Below are positions 10,342 through 19,474 of a stretch of 20,217 bases of DNA, piece after piece. The stretch is from Saprolegnia diclina VS20. Lineage: Eukaryota; Oomycota; Saprolegniomycetes; Saprolegniales; Saprolegniaceae. The stretch is taken from NCBI RefSeq assembly GCF_000281045.1, contig NW_008246069.1, positions 1,319,882 to 1,340,098 on the forward strand, written 5' to 3'. Under the pieces are notes generated by a model. The model was not told the DNA's origin and did no database searches. It saw only the letters and a list, made by a program, of their open reading frames with translations. Every line of letters begins with the position of its first letter. The first letter of the stretch is position 1. The position numbers and the translations under genes are program-made.

Positions 10342-11051
10342 CGTGTGCGTTCGTTGGATCGTCCAGTTGTGTCATTTTAGCCCGGCGAAAGATAGCGAGC
10401 ATTGGAATCGAGCATTTTAAAATGCAGGCCATCGTGTGGTGTCGTTCAAGTAGTGGAGGCGATAGCGTTGCCGTTTCTAATCTCGAGCTTGAGTATGCCA
10501 TGTCTTATTAGCGGTAGTTGTGCACAAGGTACTACGACGTACCTCGACGCGGTGCTAGCGTCCACACGGTTGTGATGAATCTATATTAAATAATATACGA
10601 TTTGCTCGATTGGGCAAACTCTGTGCGCCTGGCCGATCTGCCCGATCGCAGATCTGTCGACCACACCGCTACACTACACGAGCTTTTAGAAGAGCGTCAA
10701 CGTCCTTGGCGCGTTCTTTCTGTCCGGACGCTCCACCGCCACTCAAATGCGAGCTGACTGCTCAGTACATCCCCTGTTGGACTGACAGCGAGTTAGATAA
10801 TCAAATCCACTGCTTCAAACACTGTTTTAGACTCTGTTTTGTATCAACATCGTCGCTTGCTCCGATGCAAGCGATTCTGCGACCTACTAGTACTATATTC
10901 AGTACCACAATCGCAGCACCGAGCAGACAATTGTCTGCGCTACTCCGTTGTTGGCTCGCCCAGGGGTAGGCCTTCGGTCTATCCTAGTTTACGCATACGA
11001 AACAGCGTCCGACTCGCACGTCGATGCACTTTGAAAAAGGACTTTGTATTT
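10342..11051. other. Intergenic stretch upstream of the ABC transporter gene
   Basis: No gene is recognised. It should contain the ABC transporter promoter. An upstream ATG at 10375, out of frame with the transporter, could act as a small upstream ORF if the leader includes it. An AT-rich inverted repeat (TATATTA, AA, TAATATA) lies at 10582-10597. Confidence 0.5.
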
Positions 11052-11657
11052 TTACTGGATATTGCAGGCTCGCGACGGCGTCGACTCGACTTGCATCGTC
11101 CATGGCCCGCTGTACGACGTCCGTTCGAGGCGAATAAACGGCAGTCGGAAGCGACTCGCAAGGTCGCGGCCCTCCCGCTGCACGAGCGCCATCTCCTCGG
11201 GCTCTTCGGTCGCGTCAAACGTGTAGAAGACGCCTCGCAGCTGCTTCCACGAGGCGACGGCGCCCACTTCGCACATGGCGTCGGACTTGGCCATGCTCGC
11301 GCAGACGTCGGCGAGCGAGCTCACTTGTGGCTTGCTGGCGTGTGTGAGCACCGACCGCTCCCACTCGCCTCGGCTCTGCGGCGCCGTTGTTTTGGCAACG
11401 TACGCGCTGTACGTCGGGTGCAAATAGAGTTTGAGGCCGACGTCCGAAGTGTAGAAGGACCGCGCGGCGCTTGTATCGAGAAGGAGGCCGGTGAGCGCTT
11501 TCCGCAGGCTCTCGCCGTACAGCTTGACGCTCGACCCGGCAAAGAAGACCGAGGTGGAGAGCAAGATGGGCTCGGCTTTAACCGCGGTGAGCAGCTTGCT
11601 CATGGTCGCTATCGGCTTGGTGCTGAGGAGGTACGCGTCGCGGGGGACGTTGTCCAT
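11052..11657 (-). CDS. Unrecognised protein, 201 residues
   Basis: A single open frame starts MDNVPRDAYLLSTKPIATMS and ends RACNIQ. It uses the GC-rich codons of the true genes and has balanced amino-acid composition, including a moderately hydrophobic segment (PILLSTSVFFAGSSVKLYG) and an aromatic, charged C-terminal half (ASWKQLRGVFYTFDATEEPE). No family is recognised. The frame stays open upstream of this ATG back to a TAG near 11727 that could itself be an intron acceptor, so the true N-terminus may lie in an unfound upstream exon. A gene remnant is also possible. Confidence 0.5.
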   Translation of the reverse strand: MDNVPRDAYLLSTKPIATMSKLLTAVKAEPILLSTSVFFAGSSVKLYGESLRKALTGLLLDTSAARSFYTSDVGLKLYLHPTYSAYVAKTTAPQSRGEWERSVLTHASKPQVSSLADVCASMAKSDAMCEVGAVASWKQLRGVFYTFDATEEPEEMALVQREGRDLASRFRLPFIRLERTSYSGPWTMQVESTPSRACNIQ

Positions 11658-12727
11658 GGCGCATGTAACGGCTCCGAGCACCAAGTTGCACACTTGGTTC
11701 GTGCACCCTGCGACTCGACTCGGCTATTGTTGCATCTCACGCTTTCTACTTGGTACAGTTGTGCTGGTACCTCCATCAGGAGTCATAAACTCGTAGATGT
11801 GGCAGGACTGTCGTGCTCTCTCATCACAAAAACATCCAGATCTTAGCGTCATAGAGGTTGAGAGCTTAGGTCCAACCAAGCTGCCTTTCCCTTCTTGCAT
11901 TGTTGGAAGCCAATACGGCACCTCGATCGTGATTCAAGTTATTACGTGCTGGTGGCGCGGGGCAAAGGTTGTCCACGATGCGTGTCCCACTAGTATGCAA
12001 ACCGTCGCCGTAACATTATTGCCTTTCTGATGCATTCTGATCAACGTGCATAGCTCGGTTTGGAACAACAGCCTTCAACAGCTAGATCCACCAAGGATAA
12101 AATGCATTTATTGACGTCCACGTGGATGCCATTTGGTGGGTGCAGACGCAGCGTTTTGACCTTGTATCATCGACGCTGAATGTTGATTCCTCGAATATGT
12201 TGATTCCTCGAATTTGTGTTCCTATTCCATGGGAGGGAATGTAGTCAGCCTCGATATCAACGAGGAAGAAGCTATGGCATCCAACGGCTTCCAGAAGATG
12301 CTATTCCTGTCGCGCGACACGGCCATGCACCGTGCCGACTTCTCATCCCTTCGGAGCTCCTCCCACTCCTCCTTCTCGACCGAACAAACGCGTCGTGCTT
12401 TGTCCGCCTACACATTTCCAGCACACACATGGTCTAGAACTGCCTTGGTTTACGTCTTCTTCCGCAAACAAACGGTCCTTCGTTCGATCGAGCAATGGAC
12501 GGCTGGTCTCGGTGGACCCTCTTGGCCATGCAACGTCGCCTCACATCCTTTTGGAATTCTGAACCGTGTTCGAATCCTCGACAACGCGCAATTCTGGCTT
12601 TTGATTGGCGGCTCTAATTTTACAGCTGACCAATCACATACCTGGATTGCATTGAGTCAAATCTTGAACGCCTCTGCCATGTACGCCAGTTGTCAACTTG
12701 CCTGTCCGACGCATCTTCTTCCTGACA
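11658..12727. other. Intergenic stretch upstream of the cystinosin gene
   Basis: I found no supportable gene. A long open frame from about 12229 on the + strand runs out of frame into the cystinosin gene and looks like a by-product of codon bias; its upstream part resembles no family I know. CCAAT boxes occur on both strands near 12604-12640, about 100 bp before the cystinosin start, and could be promoter elements. A CACGTG-containing palindrome (TCCACGTGGA) lies at 12117-12126. Confidence 0.5.
12181..12214. repeat. 17-bp tandem duplication, two copies
   Basis: The unit TGTTGATTCCTCGAATA is followed at once by TGTTGATTCCTCGAATT, differing only at the last base. This is a short local duplication in non-coding DNA with no evident function. 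Confidence 0.7.
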
Positions 12728-13672
12728 ATGAGCCTCAAGCGCACGCTGCTGGCGCTGGCGCCGTACGGGGCGCCCTTGGGTCTCGCCATCATCCTCGGCG
12801 TTGGCCTCGGCCTCGGCTTTGCACTCGACGCCAACGCCAACGTGCCCTCGCCGTACAACCGCATCTCGTCGGTCATTGGCTGGATGTACTTTGCGTCCTG
12901 GAGCCTGACGTTTTGGCCGCAGATTTTCGTCAACTGGCGCCGGCAGAGCGTCGTGGGCATGGCCATCGACTTTCAGGTCTACAACGTCCCGGGCTTTGTG
13001 GGCTACGCGATCTACAATGCATGCTTTTATTGGAACACCAGTGTCCAAGACGACTACAAGGCGCTGCACGGCGGCCACCAAAACAACGTGCAGATCAACG
13101 ACGTTTTCTTCGCGATTCACGCGCTCGCGGCGACGCTCATCACACTCTACCAGTGCGCAGTGTACGACCGCGGCACCCAAGGCGTCTCGACGACCTGCTG
13201 GGTGCTCACCTCCGTCTCGATCGGTGTCTGCGCTGTCTTTTACGCGCTCGTCGTCGTGTTTCCGCACTCGGAGTACTTTACGCTGCTCAACTTTCTCTAC
13301 TTGCTCAGCTACATCAAGCTCGGCGTGACCTTGATCAAGTACACGCCCCAAGTGTACCTCAACTACACGCGCGAGTCGACGGACGGCTACTCGATCTGGG
13401 GCGTGCTCTACGATGTACTCGGCGGCCTACTCTCGATCGGACAGACGCTCATGGACAGCGCGACGACCGACGACTGGAGCGCGATCACGGGCAACCCGGT
13501 CAAGTTTGCGCTGGGGCTCGTGGTGGTATTTTACGACCTTGTCTTTATGACGCAGCACTATGTGCTCTATCCGTGCGGTGACGCGGTCGACGAGATGGTG
13601 TCGCTCATGAAGCGACATCGCAAAAGCTCGCTCTCGGCCGTCCAAGAGACGACCTTTTTGATCCATGTCTAG
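12728..13672 (+). CDS. CTNS: Cystinosin-like lysosomal cystine/proton symporter
   Basis: Cystinosin exports cystine from lysosomes, driven by the proton gradient. This 314-residue intronless protein has both PQ-loop motifs (Pro64-Gln65 in FWPQIFVNWRRQSVVG; Pro207-Gln208 in YTPQVYLNYTRESTDGYS). It also has the block NDVFFAIHAL with Asp126, matching the proton-coupling aspartate of human NDVFF, and LYDVLGG with Asp230, matching human LLDFTGG. SYIKLGVTLIKY is almost the human SYIKLAVTLVKY. Seven membrane segments follow a hydrophobic N-terminus (residues 12-33) that may serve as a signal anchor. The long glycosylated luminal domain of the human protein is missing, and so is its C-terminal GYDQL sorting motif. 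ATG 12728 was chosen because it opens the hydrophobic leader; in-frame codons upstream have no initiator ATG. Confidence 0.94.
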   Translation: MSLKRTLLALAPYGAPLGLAIILGVGLGLGFALDANANVPSPYNRISSVIGWMYFASWSLTFWPQIFVNWRRQSVVGMAIDFQVYNVPGFVGYAIYNACFYWNTSVQDDYKALHGGHQNNVQINDVFFAIHALAATLITLYQCAVYDRGTQGVSTTCWVLTSVSIGVCAVFYALVVVFPHSEYFTLLNFLYLLSYIKLGVTLIKYTPQVYLNYTRESTDGYSIWGVLYDVLGGLLSIGQTLMDSATTDDWSAITGNPVKFALGLVVVFYDLVFMTQHYVLYPCGDAVDEMVSLMKRHRKSSLSAVQETTFLIHV

Positions 13673-14248
13673 ACCATTTTGACCATATTATTATCTTATT
13701 ATTTCCGCAACTACAATTTTTGATTCCTGCTCACAACTAGTTTTGTAGTCAGTGGAGACAAAATTTGTCTACTCGATGGCGCTCGACGATCGTTGGCATG
13801 TTCGAGAGTCGTGCTTTGGTTTATTGGGTCCGTTTGGTTGCTTGAGCGTGAACAGTCGTGTTGAGTTCAAGTTCAAGCCATGCACTAGGTGGACGTCGAC
13901 GGGGTAGACAGCGAGAGTTGATGCGACTCGAGTTGGGAGCGGTTGAGAAGGTACTCGACATTTTGCGTTGCTGACGATAAAGTGGGAGATGCTGCTGCGA
14001 TTTCAGCGTCAAGACCGTTCAATTCAAAGACAAAAGAGCTGCTGCTCAGTGCGCGTTGGCGTGACGTACTCCTCGACGCCGAGGAATCATGGGGGGAGAG
14101 GGGGGCAATGCAAGCTCGGTAGTGAATAGCACCATCTCAAAGGTCGGCGACTAGGAGTCCGAGTGTGCTCTTTGCGGCACGACGGCAAGCCAAAGAAAAC
14201 GGCGGGCACGATATTTTTACTCGTGTTGGATGGAGCTCTGAGCGAGCG
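13673..14248. other. Intergenic stretch between cystinosin and an unrecognised gene
   Basis: The first 60 bp are AT-rich and probably hold the cystinosin 3' UTR and cleavage site. Nothing else is recognised. A G-run (14091-14107) lies about 140 bp before the next start codon. Confidence 0.5.
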
Positions 14249-15162
14249 ATGCCAACCAAGCCCGAGAAGGCAGCCAAAGCGACTGCCAAGAAGGAGCCCC
14301 CCGTCAAAAAAGACGACAAGCTACCGGTATCGCTGCCCAAGATTGGAGCTCCGAAAAGCTCGACCCCCAAAAGTATGGTCCAATGCTACATTATGAATAC
14401 CATGGTGCGAGTCAGCGTGTAGGCTCGCCAAGCAAGACGTCGTCGACAAGTAGCAAAATGGAGAAGATGCCGAGTCTCGACAAGTCCGAGCTCACACCAC
14501 GCATTGCGGAAGCCAACGCCGCCACTCCGCCCCCCGACACCACTCCGCCCCCCGACACCACTCCGCCCCCCGACACCACTCCGCCCCCCACGGAACAAGA
14601 GACATTAGAAAAGTCGGTCGCTGAAATGGCCTCGGCAGAGAAGGACGCCGCAGAAAAGGAAGCCGCCGAGAAGGAAGCTGCGGAGCGCACCAAGAAGCGC
14701 AACGGCAATATCATTCTCAAGTACGAAATGTACTGCGAAGAGTTTCCAATTATTGACGGCTCGACGACGATGGCAGCGATCGACGACGTGTACGCACTCA
14801 CCTTTGTCATGCCCAACTGCCTCGTGCACCTCTCCACGTACGACCCGCCGACCAAAATCGAGATCGAGTCGCGGGATCCAACCGCCGTCTACGTGCGCGA
14901 AGACCCGATTGGGACGTACCAGGACTTAGAGGCCGGTGCAACGTACTACGTGTACGTCGAGCAAGAAGCCGAGCAGCTGGCAAAAGACCAAGCTAAAATG
15001 CGCCAAGTCGCCGCGACCATGGATGGTGCGGCGTGGACCGCCCCGTCGACGACTGAAACGTGCAGCTGCGTCAACGGCAACCCGTGCGTCGACGAGTACA
15101 ACTGCAAAGATTGGCACAACCGGTTTGCTGTCGCAACGACGCACGGCTGGAAAGGGTTTTAG
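14249..15162 (+). CDS. Unrecognised protein: proline repeat, charged helix, conserved-looking core, Cys-rich tail
   Basis: Two exons (14249-14372, 14423-15162) joined by a 50-nt intron encode 287 residues; the reading frame is kept only if the intron is removed. The N-terminus is basic and lysine-rich (MPTKPEKAAKATAKKEPPVK). Three exact TPPPDT repeats lie at residues 76-93. Residues about 103-135 form a charged Ala/Glu/Lys helix (AEKDAAEKEAAEKEAAE), likely a coiled coil or single alpha-helix. Residues about 136-225 look like a folded beta-rich domain, with TFVMPNCLVHL and RDPTAVYVREDPIGTY. The tail has four cysteines in C-x-C-x5-C-x5-C (255-269). There is no signal peptide or membrane segment. 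I do not recognise the family. Confidence 0.8.
14524..14590 (+). repeat. 18-bp tandem repeat encoding TPPPDT, three full copies and a partial fourth
   Basis: The unit ACTCCGCCCCCCGACACC occurs at 14524-14541, 14542-14559 and 14560-14577 without a single mismatch, then 13 bp of a fourth copy. Perfect identity at the DNA level points to recent slippage, so copy number may vary between strains. It encodes part of the proline-rich linker of the surrounding gene. Confidence 0.9.
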
Positions 15163-15440
15163 ATCCGGTTTGCAAAAAGTACTATAATACGATGCGACCG
15201 TCTAATCTTTTGTGCGATATGCTATTCTCCTCAACGCCAACGTCCTTGCATGTTGCCGCTACCAACCGGCATGTTCAAGAAGCAAACAAATCGTTCATGA
15301 CGTTGCATCTCGATGAAAATACAAACTACATCCAAGCATCGGCCGTCTACTGCGGCACAGCGTTCAAGCTGCCCCCAGGACTCGCGTGGAAACAGCGTAC
15401 CGTTGACACCGTTGAGCAGGCTCGAAACCGCAATTCAAGA

Positions 15441-16017
15441 ATGGACCCGATGACGACAAATGGCGCCCTCGACGGTATCCGCTGCGATCACCGCCTCGTC
15501 CTTGACGCGGAGCCTACGTAGCATTCGCAACCGGTCCACAGACCCAAGCCGCCTTTGACGCGAGCCCGCAGCTTGGCGCTGTTGTCGACCAAATGCGGTC
15601 GACGGGTCAACTGCGTCACGACTGGGCGCTCGTGCGCACGCTGCTTGTCTACAAGCTGCGATCGGCGCTCGCGCAGTACAGTACATTTTCGATTCCAAAG
15701 GAGGTCGAGGATCAGAAAGCCCTTGTCTTGACCAAGATGGAGACCCAAGAGCGGTACCTCACCATCCCCCAAAACACCCCAAAACCGACCGAGCAACCGA
15801 GGACGTAGGGCGCCCTTCACGCTGCAGCGGCTCACGGAAGTGCTCCTAGCACCTCTGACGTACTATAAACAACTCCACAAGTTCCTCAACGCTGTCGAAA
15901 AGGTAGCACCGTGCGTCGCACTCTCGGGGCTCAAATCAATCTCGTGTGTAGCTCCTCTTTGTGAGCTCGACCGTCGATCAGCTCACAGCAGACCCGCCGT
16001 CCGACTTCAAGGCCTGA
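15441..16017 (+). CDS. PPP4R2: Protein phosphatase 4 regulatory subunit 2 (PPP4R2-like), core domain only
   Basis: PPP4R2 binds the PP4 catalytic subunit and, with PPP4R3, targets it in DNA repair, centrosome and splicing functions. Four exons (15441-15474, 15522-15753, 15809-15902, 15952-16017) give 141 residues. The family pattern is clear: after a short helical N-terminus come WALVRTLLVYKLRSALAQY (human QFKGYFIFKLEKVMDDF), then APFTLQRLTEVLL (human IPFTIQRLCELL) and YYKQLHKFLNAVEKLLFVSS (human GTDKFLRGVEKNVMVVS). Without splicing, a stop interrupts the domain; removing the 55-nt GT..TAG intron joins the two halves in frame. The protein ends just after the core, whereas the human one is about 417 residues with a long acidic tail. 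The gene starts 278 bp after the preceding gene and converges on APC2, with 296 bp between them and nothing recognised there. Confidence 0.88.
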
Positions 16018-16313
16018 GACGCATTCGTCACGCTTGAAGAAGTAGACACAGTAGATACCTACCCCCAATGAACCGCTACATGAGAGGTCGTCGGTTGCAT
16101 GAGTTTGTCGTGCAATTTTACGATCTGGCAGCCAACTCTACCCCCATATTCGCTGGAAACAAAGGCCCCACTCTACGAGCAACCCTCGGACGCGATCTGC
16201 GGCGTCAGATGATTGTGCATCAAGCTTTCGACGCACAGATCGTCGTCGATCTCGAGACTACAAGCAAGAACCCAGGACGATCTTGTCTATGCAAGCGCAA
16301 AGCCTTACGAACC

Positions 16314-18892
16314 TTACTTGTGCAGCTGGTACTGGCCTCCGACATACTCGAGCCGGCCGCGGGCGACGAGCGCCCGCAGAATCGCTGCAAGTTCGCCCGT
16401 TGTCTTGTCATCTACCATCTCAAAGTGAAGAAGGGTCGATCATAAGACGCAACGTACAGGGCGTCGGGCCACTCCGGGCAAATGTTGTGAGCATCGTATG
16501 GATACGCGGGAGCGGCAACGACTCAAAGTTGGAGAGCATGCCAATGATGTACGATTGCAGGACCTACATGAGCGACAGAATTACGCGTGTCACTCGACAC
16601 GCCACGTACCTCGATCTCTTGCTCGAGCTGCAAGTCGGACGAGACCGCCGACTCGATCGGGTCCTCGTCGACGGCCGGTGCCGACGTTGCACGCGGCGTA
16701 AAGGTTGTACTCTGGAGCGTCAGCACAGCACCGACCAGTGTCAACACACTGTGATGCACCCAGAAGCGCGCATGTCGACGCAGCGCCGCTTCGTCCAACT
16801 CCATCGCATCGGCCAGGTCCGACATGGTCCATGACTCTATCCCAAACCCTTGTCAAGTCGGGTGGGACTAGAAGATGCCATCTACCTTGCGTCTCAAAAT
16901 GCAGGAGAATGGAAGCTTGGATGGACGAGCACGTGAAGGGGGCGTGATGTCCGTTGAGCTCTAGCTCCAACTAACAAATATCCTAATGTCAATGGATGGA
17001 AACAAAGACGTCGTACGTCGACCGAGCCAAGCGATGGCATCCATTCGAGCGTACGAGGGTTCTTGAGGACGTGGTAGCTAGCTCTGTACGCCTCGATCGC
17101 GTCCGACAGTTGCTTGTGGAGAACAACGTCCTCTGCCTAGGTGGAGAGATGAAGAGCGATGACAACATGACAATATTGCGTTTGGACCTGGAACGGCGGC
17201 CAAAAGTGCTGCGACACGATCGTAGCGTCCACGATCGACGCTACGTTGGCCTGGACGCGCTTGCTCTCTTCCACGTCCTTGACCATGATATCGCACGGCT
17301 GCAAGCTCTCGTCGCCAAAGCGCAACTTGAGGAGCTCCAGCGTGCGCAGCTAGCGACAAGGTTCTCCCCCAATCGGCAATAGACAAAGTGTACATCGCGG
17401 TCTGTGTTGTAGTCGCGGTTCACGAGCAGTCGGTCTGCGAGCATGAGACGGTATTCGTTCACAAACAGTTCTTTCGAGCCGTAAATATTGACCTAGACCA
17501 CTTGTCAAACCCAACCATTTCGATCCCAGCGCCCACCAGAATGCTGAGAATGTCGTCGTGGGCGCGGGACCGCGCGGTTTTCTTTGGGTCGGCTTCGATC
17601 GGGTCGGGCTGCCACGTCTCAGGATCCCCTTCCTACTCAAACGCGCAGGCTATGAGCAACATACCAAGGCCATCCGAACCGACTTCGTCGTCGTCGCTCT
17701 CGGCGGTCGTATCGACCAAGCCGTCGCGCCGCAGCTCCTCAAAGAGATCGCCATGTTCATCGTCGGTCAAGCTGGCGACGATGCACCGAATCGTATCCTT
17801 GCGCTTCTGAAGGTACTAGTACACAGAATCGCTCGCATCCAGTGTTTTTTCCAGTGGATACCTCGTCAATCAGGCCGCTCACGCCTTCAAGAAGAACACC
17901 CCGCTGATCCAAGATGCGGAACGTCTAGATACAGCGAGTCGTCGGCGTCATTCATCGAGAGGCAAGGACGACCTTGATCATACGCGTGTACAGGACGATA
18001 ATGGCGCTCGTGGCTACACCGGGCTGGAGCAAGCGGCTGGTGATGGCTCGGCGAAATACGGCAAGGAGGTCGCGCTGCTGCTGCGTGATCGCGATCGCAT
18101 TGGTGAGGTCGGCGATCGCCGGTAGACTCTCTGGGAAGGCTCTGACCATGCTAAAGAGCTCGTTTATGCGAAGGCGGCCAAAGGCCGTGTAGGTATGGAG
18201 GCGCAGTACGTCCCGCGGCGACGTGCTGCGACCGACGAGAAGCGTCTCGGCGTACGGCAAGAGCGTCGTCTCGACCCATATCAGCATCGTCTCGAGCAGC
18301 GGGACTTCGTACTCGGCCCGACACGTCGATTCGACGCGCGTGTCGATCTACGAGACCAGCGTTACTCTGGAGCGCGACGAGGACGAATACTTGGTGCAAG
18401 AAGACGTGCAGGAGCGACGGCTGCGTGAGCTGGAGCCACTCGAGGTACTGCAGCTGGTCGCGCAGGAGGGCCATCGTCATGCCATGCGCAGCGTCGCGTG
18501 ATGCAATGAGCGCTGTGCCCAGCGCTTCCAACGCCCGCATAAAGACCTACGTGACGAGGATCGCGGCGGCAGACGGAGCATGCACCTCGTACCGTGGCTT
18601 GCTCGGCGTCGTGGAAGAGGATCGCGCGAAGGTGGGCTTTGAGGAGCGAGATGATCGGGCGCGCGTGGATCGTCGTCGCCTGGAGGAACGCTGCGACCTC
18701 TTCGAGGTTCTGGATCGTCTGGACCGCGTAGGCCAGCGCCGGCGGGACGGCGTCGGCGTCGCCCGCAGCGACGAGCGCCCAGAACTGGCCGGCCGAGTGG
18801 TCTCGGAAGATCTGCGTTTGGCACTCGACCAACATGCGCTGGCTCTGGAACGGGTAGGCCGCGAGGCCAGCGAGGGATGCAAGCGAGGCCAT
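16314..18892 (-). CDS. APC2: Anaphase-promoting complex/cyclosome subunit 2 (cullin-like scaffold)
   Basis: APC2 pairs with the RING protein APC11 to form the catalytic core of the E3 ligase that ubiquitinates securin and cyclins. Thirteen exons, in coding order 18892-18593, 18546-18391, 18347-17973, 17924-17862, 17815-17684, 17632-17537, 17492-17394, 17349-17188, 17136-17017, 16970-16886, 16836-16610, 16563-16458 and 16411-16314, encode about 672 residues (human 822). Landmarks match human APC2: LQPGVATSAIIVLYTRMIK, then LQKRKDTIRCIVASLTDD, then PETWQPDPIEADP before the cullin region, GSKELFVNEYRLMLADRLL (379 on), LLKLRFGDE, SQHFWPPF (ending 460) and ESWTMSDLADAMELDEAALR. The C-terminal winged helix has LQSYIIGMLSNFESLPLPRI and ends LEYVGGQYQLHK. 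ATG 18892 is the first in-frame ATG. Introns are 43-51 nt; ten of twelve are phase 0. One donor (17683) is GTCGGT, chosen because the nearby GTATGT breaks phase. Confidence 0.93.
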
Positions 18893-19474
18893 TCCGGATC
18901 CAAAACCAGTGGGTTTTAATACGCACCTAGCACGTTTTTGGATAAACGTCACGGTTTTATTCGGTCTTTTGATTTACGCATCGGCGTTATTGCGTTTTTC
19001 CATTAAAACCTGCGGTAAACGTAAAACGTCCACACGTACCAGGTGCAAGTTGTTGCGCCAGAGCGACTGGGCGGCAATGGACCCGGACGGTGCAACTCTG
19101 TTTTCAATTCTGTGCTTCAACGTGTATACGCGTTTGCGTGCGAATGGCTATCGAGGTTTGTCGCCCTGTCTCCTGTTGCCAGGTTCCAGGTTCCGGACCG
19201 CCCGGGTCGCCTTGGCGCAGGTTAGAGACCGCTATACTCGGTCGACTGGCTCTGTGATCCTCTTGCAGCACCCGTCGCTCGTCCTGTGGTATGTCCTAGT
19301 AGCCCAGTATACCCGTACATTTGAGTCCATCCATCCATGTCACATCTCGTGTGCCGATGACGTGGCACGATGCGCGGGCGGGAATCGCGTGGTCAGAAAG
19401 GACGTAACCGTCGTAGCGTCTAGAATCACCGCACTCGACGTGCGTGAAACCGCAGCGACCATAGCGAGGCGGCG
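18893..19474. promoter_or_regulatory. Divergent intergenic region between APC2 and the 3'-terminal gene
   Basis: About 580 bp separate two start codons pointing apart, so both promoters must lie here. The 130 bp nearest APC2 are AT-richer than the genes, with repeated AAACGT/ACGTTT-like words and an inverted pair GGTTTTAAT (18912-18920) and ATTAAAACC (19002-19010). TCCGGATCC lies directly upstream of the APC2 ATG. A 204-codon open frame on the + strand (18909-19523) crosses the region but resembles no family. No specific factor site can be named. Confidence 0.45.

Noticed and set aside
12117-12126. CACGTG palindrome as a lysosomal CLEAR/TFEB site for cystinosin
   Set aside because: TFEB regulation is animal-specific, the site is 600 bp from the start, and CACGTG also occurs by chance within coding regions here.
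12560-12590. GTTCGAATCC, resembling a tRNA T-loop
   Set aside because: The flanking bases do not form a T-stem and no D-loop or acceptor stem is present.
12214-13581. A 455-codon + strand frame overlapping cystinosin
   Set aside because: From 12728 on it is the wrong frame of a clear cystinosin gene; the upstream part matches nothing and has no supporting splice pattern.
15441-16017. Reading the PPP4R2 locus as a pseudogene
   Set aside because: The apparent stops and frame changes fall inside three introns of normal length with GT and TAG ends, and removing them restores a continuous family match.
16675-16740. A further intron in APC2 between SVL and QSTTF
   Set aside because: The frame is open throughout, and a 36-nt intron ending in CAG would break the length and TAG pattern; I left it unspliced, though the linker may be shorter.
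19171-19196. Short CCAGGTT repeats
   Set aside because: Only two imperfect copies in non-coding DNA; within chance.
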